Of a stretch of 64,000 bases of DNA, positions 59,472 through 64,000 are shown piece after piece. The translations under genes and the position numbers were made by a program. Where the stretch lies: assembly GCA_963930775.1 (NCBI GenBank), contig OZ005699.1, positions 7,585,501-7,649,500 of the forward strand, given 5' to 3'. Numbering within the stretch: the first letter of the stretch is position 1; every line of letters begins with the position of its first letter. A model generated the notes under the pieces. That model was not told where the DNA came from. It ran no database searches and was given only the letters and a program-made list of their open reading frames with translations. This DNA comes from Cliona cf. orientalis. Taxonomy: Eukaryota; Porifera; Demospongiae; Clionaida; Clionaidae.

Positions 59472-60710
59472 TCACGTTATTTTCTCATAAGATGGTAGAT
59501 CACGTGCGACTGCTCCAAGTCCAGCGTTGATGAGTGCTGTCTTCAGCTGTGTGTATGTAGCAAAGCCTGTGCTTCCCCGTTCGTCTCCTGGGTGCCGCTG
59601 TAACCATTGACTTAATAGTATATAGAGCTGGTCTTCCAGTGGGTTCTTTGATGTAGACTTTTTTTTGGACTTTTTATGGTTACGATCTTTATAATCACAG
59701 TCAACATTTTCTAGCTCTTCTTTAGAAAATTCTAATGCAGATCCTAAATCCCTCCACTTGCATGTACGTACTTTATTAGCTTCTGTGAACATACCCTTGT
59801 GTGCCTGTAAAAATTTATTTAAGTTGAACAGGTTATCTGGTTTGAGTATATCTGGAGGATTAACATCAATCTGTGGTTTGGATTTAGCCTCTAGCTCTCT
59901 GATTCTTAACTCTCTTGTGTGGATTTCCAATTTGTGCTCCTCTTTCATTTTTGCTGCTTTTTCGGTCTCCTGCTTCGCAAACTGTGTGAACAGGTTCATT
60001 GTCTGTGTGGTCACTGTGTCTCTACCCCTCCTAGCTTGCATGTCCTGCTCTTCTATGATTTTCTCCAATTTTTTTATTTTAGTCTTTAGAGTCATCATCC
60101 CACTCTCACAAGCCAATATTCTGCTTTGAGCTTGGTCCATGTCATCTCGAATAGACGCCGAAATCTCTTTTGTTTGACCTTTCAGTACTTCAAGGTCATG
60201 TTTCAATTTTTCATATTTCTCCGATTTGGCTTTCAACCTTTGTTCCAACAGATTCTTTTCTGTGCGAGCACGTTCGTGCTGTCTTATTGAATCTTCAAGT
60301 CTTCCCAACAGTTGGGTGTGTATCGCAGTACTCTCTCTTGGTATCTCTTCACTTGGCACATGCACTGGTTGGGCACTGCGAGGGACTACTTCTCTGCAAG
60401 TATTGGCTTTTTCAGATATTCCCTTTCTTATTTGTGACAGTAAGTTGTCTCTGATTCCATAGGGGAGCTTTTCCTCTAAAATGGTCAGCAGTATCTCTAA
60501 GCATCTTCTGTCAGTTTCAGTACTTTTCTTTACTGCTAGTACTAGAGTCCTGGCTTTGTCTTCACTGGTCCCTCCTGACTCCAGCACTCTTTTATAAACT
60601 GATTCTGGTATGAGTCCTTTAGCCAGGCACTGGTCTGACACAGGCTGGACAATGTCACTGATAGCAGTCACTAGATCTGGGAGAAAGCTTGTGATCACTT
60701 GAGCCTCCAT
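59472..60710 (-). CDS. CARD-like / coiled-coil / death-domain protein, copy 3 (intact)
   Basis: A single-exon 412-aa protein starting at MEAQVITSFLPDLV. The CARD-like N-terminus (1-85) contains VQPVSDQCLAKGLIPESVY and GGTSEDKARTL. The coiled coil spans about 120-285 (EQDMQARRGRDTVTTQTMNL). The death domain spans about 295-410 (KWRDLGSALEFSKEELENV, LLSQWLQRHPGDERGST, ALINAGLGAVARDLPSYE), with a lysine-rich insertion (KDRNHKKSKKKSTSK) absent from copies 1 and 2. Its 3' flank is homologous to that of copy 4, so the repeat unit is about 2.1 kb. It is the best representative of the array. Confidence 0.83.
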   Translation of the reverse strand: MEAQVITSFLPDLVTAISDIVQPVSDQCLAKGLIPESVYKRVLESGGTSEDKARTLVLAVKKSTETDRRCLEILLTILEEKLPYGIRDNLLSQIRKGISEKANTCREVVPRSAQPVHVPSEEIPRESTAIHTQLLGRLEDSIRQHERARTEKNLLEQRLKAKSEKYEKLKHDLEVLKGQTKEISASIRDDMDQAQSRILACESGMMTLKTKIKKLEKIIEEQDMQARRGRDTVTTQTMNLFTQFAKQETEKAAKMKEEHKLEIHTRELRIRELEAKSKPQIDVNPPDILKPDNLFNLNKFLQAHKGMFTEANKVRTCKWRDLGSALEFSKEELENVDCDYKDRNHKKSKKKSTSKNPLEDQLYILLSQWLQRHPGDERGSTGFATYTQLKTALINAGLGAVARDLPSYEKIT

Positions 60711-60756
60711 GTATGTACATGTAGCTTGAAAGGAAGTGTGTATGATCATATGACCA

Positions 60757-61066
60757 AGAGTATATAATAGAGGAGGGAGAGTATCCTACTTCACTATGGG
60801 CCTGTGTTACAACCATTTACGGGGGTCATGACCTTTGTCATGATATTCACATACAAAGTTGTTTCATAGATTGTCCTACAACATTATATAGCAGCTGCAT
60901 CAACCTGCATTAGTGCTCTATAGTACAGGAGGTTTAGCTACATGCCCACTAACGGCTAGGACTGAGGCCTCAAACCTGTGAATATCATTATAAAGGTCAT
61001 GACCCCCGTAAAGTGTTGTAACACAGGCCCATAGTGAAGTAGGATACTCTATTATATACTCTCGAT
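60757..61066. mobile_element. Foldback MITE inserted upstream of copy 3
   Basis: GAGTATATAATAGAGGAGGG and AGTATCCTACTTCACTATGG face their complements ending TCTATTATATACTC. Pairing continues through GGGCCTGTGTTACAAC and ACGGGGGTCATGACC. The equivalent place upstream of copy 2 (TATGACCTTACAATGTGG) lacks it, so the insertion followed that duplication. Confidence 0.8.
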
Positions 61067-61349
61067 ATTACCTTGCAATGTGGTCATGTGACATATGCAC
61101 AGGAAATTCCTGTGATGAGAGGATAACACCACAAAATATCACTACTACCCACTCGTGGTGCAGTGGGAGGCACTCCTGCCCTTTGTGTGTTTACAAGATA
61201 TGTGTGCTGTATGATGTAACCATGTACACATAATTTGATATAATTACACACTATAGTGTGTAGAATTAATACAGGGAAATTTATGTACAAAGGTGTGTAG
61301 TCTATGCAAGGGTATATAGACCAGGGCAGTCTACAAAAATTAACTATAC

Positions 61350-61539
61350 TACTGTAAATTGAGAATATTTCATTATTAAAATATTTTCAGACAGCCTGGC
61401 TTGTGCAAAAATTAAATACGCAAAAATATATGCGCAGTATTACCGATAATTGGTACAGGGTCGTTTGTCCAAAAATTATTTAACATGAAAAATTATCACA
61501 CAAATATTTTAGACACGGAATATTCGCAATTTACGGAAT
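61350..61539. mobile_element. MITE of the TACCGTAAATCAC family (second array copy)
   Basis: Homologous to 59246-59432, with the same CAGACAGCCTGGCTTGTGCA core and degraded ends. It lies downstream of death-domain copy 4 at the same relative place. Confidence 0.6.
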
Positions 61540-61573
61540 ATAATAGTGAATATATTGTGGTACTTGCAGGTGT

Positions 61574-62825
61574 TCACGTTATTTTCTCATAAGATGGTAG
61601 ATCACGTGCGACTGCTCCAAGTCCAGCGTTGATGAGTGCTGTCTTCAGCTGTGTGTATGTAGCAAACCCTGTGCTTCCTCGTTCATCTCCTGGGTGCCGC
61701 TGTAACCAATGACTTAATAGTATATAGAGCTGGTCTTCCAGTAGGTTCCTTAGTGTATAAGGGTACGTGTACCTCTCTATTTCGGAGAGTTCAAGTGGAT
61801 GATCTTTATAGTCACGGTCAACATTTTCTAGCTCTTCTTTAGAAAATTCTAATGCAGATTCTAAATCCCTCCACTTGTATGTACGTACATCATTAACTTC
61901 TGTGAACATACCCTTGTGTGCCTGTAAAAATTTTGTCAAGTATTTGGTTTGAGTACATCTGGAGGATTGACATCAATCTGTGGTTTGGATTTAGCCTCTA
62001 ACTCTTTGATCCTTAATTCTCTTTCATGGATTTCCAAGTTATTCTCTTTCTCTTTCATTCTTGCTGCTTTTTCAATTTCCTGCTTTGCAAACTGTGTGAA
62101 CAGGTTTATTGTCTGTGTGGTCACTGTGTCTCTACCCCTCCTAGCTTGCATGTCCTGCTCTTCAATAAATTTCTCGAGTTCTTTTATTCTAGTCTTTAAA
62201 TTCATCATCCCACTCTCACAAGCCAATATTCTGCTTTGAGTTTTGTCCATATTGTCCTGAATCGATGCCGAAATTTCTTTTGTTTGACTTTTCAGTGCTT
62301 CATGGTCATGTTTCAATTTTTCATATTTCTCTGATTTGGCTTTCAACCTTTGTTCCAACAGATTCTTTTCTGTGCAAGCACGTTCATGCTGTCTAATTGA
62401 ATCTTCAAGTCTTCCCAACAGTTGGGTGTGTATCGCAGTATTCTCTCTTGATATATCTTCACTTGGCACATGCACAAGTTGGGCACTACAAGGGACTACT
62501 TCTCTGCAAGTATTGGCTCTTTCAGTGATTTCCTTTCTTATCTGTGACAGTAGGTTGTCTCTGATCCCATAGGGGAGCTTCTCCTCTAAAACGGTCAGCA
62601 GAATCTCTAAGCATCTGCTGTCTGTTTCAGTACTTGTCTTTACTGCTAGTATTAGAGTCCTGGCTTTGTCTTCACTGGTCCCTCCTGACTCCAGCACTCT
62701 TTTGTAAACTGATTCTGGTATGAGTCCTTTAGCCAGGCACTGTACTGGTCTGACACAGGCTGGACAATGTCACTGATAGCAGTCACTAGATCTGGGAGAA
62801 AGCTTTTTATGATTTCAGCCTCCAT
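61574..62825 (-). pseudogene. CARD-like / coiled-coil / death-domain protein, copy 4 (frameshifted)
   Basis: Very similar to copy 3 but with two lesions. A 5-bp insertion (GTACT repeated) near 62738-62745 breaks the CARD-like domain, and an indel near 61936-61945 puts a stop just before the death domain. Three overlapping frames cover the full protein. A downstream ATG at 62697 would give a 253-aa CARD-truncated coiled-coil product. The death-domain part differs from copy 3 by an insertion of about 10 residues around LSEIERYTYPYT. Probably a pseudogene. Confidence 0.78.
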
Positions 62826-62867
62826 AGCGACACTTTTAGGGGTGTATTTACATGTACATGAAGTCAT

Positions 62868-63767
62868 GTGATATGTTGAATAAACATGCTTATGAATATG
62901 AATGAATACTGTTTATCTTTGTTGTGCGGTTGAGCTATGTATCATAATAAACTACCAGAGCTTACTATAAGACTGTGATAGACTGTGTTAATCCTGACTA
63001 TGCACACAGGTTTCTGTGGTTCCCCAGATGGTCGCCAAAATCGCCATTTGCGATTATCTGGTGGCTTCTGGCGATTGTCACTAGTCGCGTTGATCAGCCA
63101 AATTGGCGAATGTGGGAGGAGTGTAGCTAGTAGGTAATGGTCGCTTGGTGAAAGGAATGCTGCTGGTTAAACTCCACTATACCAAACCCACAACGTTTAC
63201 TTAACACCCACTACAGTAATGCTGCAAACATAACCACTTCTCTGCACAGCTGCCTGCACTCCTAGTGTGTGTACATCTCTCTGCCATTCAACTTTACATG
63301 TATACATACACTGGCTATTGAATATGAAATTTGGCTACAAAAGAAATGATCTAGTAGCCAATTTGGCTACGATATTTTCATAGCTTCGGGAACCCCTGAG
63401 GTTTTATGCACACAGAATGATCGAAATAACGATTAAATGAAATGGGTGTCACTGTGTAGGGTGTTACATACCATATTATTATTATCCCGCGCGCATGTGC
63501 AAGGGGTAAAGCAATCGGTTTGTCCGTCTGTTGTCGTCGTTGTCGTCGGCACGAAAATCGCCAGATCTCGAGTTCTAGGCGTCTTATGCTGATATGCTTT
63601 GACCATTTGGTCAACTTGCAGTAATATTAGTCGTAATATTGCATGCAATGCAGCTCAGTATACACTTTCATTGAAGGTTTTGCACTATGATACTTCATTA
63701 TGTATAGCAAGAGAAGGACATACGTGTACTGTAAATGTTGTTAAGCTAGATATTACTAGATGTGCTA
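62868..63767. other. Intergenic, with a dispersed repeat at about 63486-63590
   Basis: No gene is recognised. ATCCCGCGCGCATGTGCAAG begins a repeat shared with about 8188-8285. A short stretch at about 63025-63110 has repeated GGCGATT/TCGCC motifs. Confidence 0.4.
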
Positions 63768-63822
63768 TTATCGCAGATCTTGGTAGGGAGTTAAATATTG
63801 AATTACGTCCCCAAATCCAGCC

Positions 63823-63882
63823 TTCACAAGAGCATTTTGTAAGCTAGTATAGCTATACTAGCTTACAAAATGCTCTTGTGAA
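63823..63882. repeat. Perfect 60-bp palindrome (first of an abutting pair)
   Basis: Positions 63823-63852 and 63853-63882 are exact reverse complements centred on AGCT. One arm is death-domain coding sequence (LQNALV on the minus strand). Confidence 0.95.
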
Positions 63883-63940
63883 TGTCGAGGGAGCACAGAC
63901 TTTCCATCCTATAGGATGGAAAGTCTGTGCTCCCTCGACA
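63883..63940. repeat. Perfect 58-bp palindrome (second of an abutting pair)
   Basis: Positions 63883-63911 and 63912-63940 are exact reverse complements centred on CTATAG. One arm is death-domain coding sequence (CRGSTDFPS on the minus strand). No base separates it from the preceding palindrome. Confidence 0.95.
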
Positions 63941-64000
63941 GTCCCCTGGATACCATTTCATCCATTCTTTTAGCATTTCAGAGAGTCCATTCATTGACCT

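Larger units (their letters stand above)
63768..64000 (-). pseudogene. Death-domain gene copy 5, 3' end, disrupted by palindromes
   Basis: From the right edge the minus strand reads EMLKEWMKWYPGDCRGST, matching the death domain of copy 1 (LLQILYDWVQWYPGDSRGST). After the palindromic segment it continues LQNALVKAGFGDVIQYL and ends at a TAA at 63768. The 118 bp between 63823 and 63940 consist of two perfect palindromes that add 59 bp, shift the frame and introduce a stop. The rest of the gene lies outside the window. Confidence 0.75.

Overview
This 64 kb window is eukaryotic, and almost certainly from an animal. Genes are split by GT-AG introns, some only about 55 bp long, and they encode animal families: an SRCR receptor, RHOBTB, AF10/AF17 (MLLT10/6), RBM45, a ZCWPW-type CW+PWWP chromatin reader and an ANKRD28/44/52-type ankyrin protein. 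Abundant SRCR exons, a TKL kinase and a tandem CARD-like/death-domain family, in a moderately compact, AT-rich, MITE-rich genome, suggest an early-branching marine invertebrate. A demosponge is the best guess, but that is inference and not demonstrated.

Layout. (1) 1-12.4 kb, minus strand: a secreted or receptor-like protein with at least seven SRCR domains. The signal-peptide exon lies at about 12.3 kb and the gene runs off the left edge. Its 4.8 kb first intron and the following intergenic DNA are full of foldback elements and palindromes. (2) 15-17.2 kb, plus strand: an apparently intronless TKL kinase with an N-terminal array of VHV-GYTR repeats. (3) 17.4-20.6 kb: a duplicated block holding two 94-aa tandem genes and decaying exon-like remnants on the other strand. 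(4) 22.2-23.9 kb, minus: a secreted TSP1-like plus vWA protein, with a collapsed copy near 24.8 kb. (5) 25.8-30.2 kb, minus: RHOBTB. (6) 30.7-37.6 kb, minus: the AF10/AF17 homologue. (7) 38.1-41.8 kb, plus: RBM45, divergent from AF10, with a 1.6 kb palindromic element in its single intron. (8) 42.8-46.3 kb, minus: the ZCWPW-like reader. (9) 47-53.6 kb, plus: the 5' exons of an ANKRD28/44/52-like gene, divergent from ZCWPW, with no later exons found. (10) 55.8-64 kb, minus: five tandem CARD-like/coiled-coil/death-domain genes. Two are intact, two are frameshifted, and the last carries two abutting perfect palindromes.

How the genes relate. AF10/AF17 (PHD plus extended PHD reader that recruits DOT1L) and the ZCWPW-like protein (CW plus PWWP) are both chromatin readers. 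RBM45 is an RNA-binding protein. These genes and the ankyrin gene form two head-to-head pairs (AF10/RBM45 and ZCWPW/ankyrin) that probably share short bidirectional promoters. The SRCR gene, the kinase (which has a non-RD catalytic loop), the vWA gene and the CARD-like/death-domain array look like a fast-evolving extracellular recognition and signalling fraction shaped by local tandem duplication. No CRISPR array, rRNA gene or confident tRNA gene was seen. Exon boundaries were worked out by hand from reading frame, splice sites and domain continuity.
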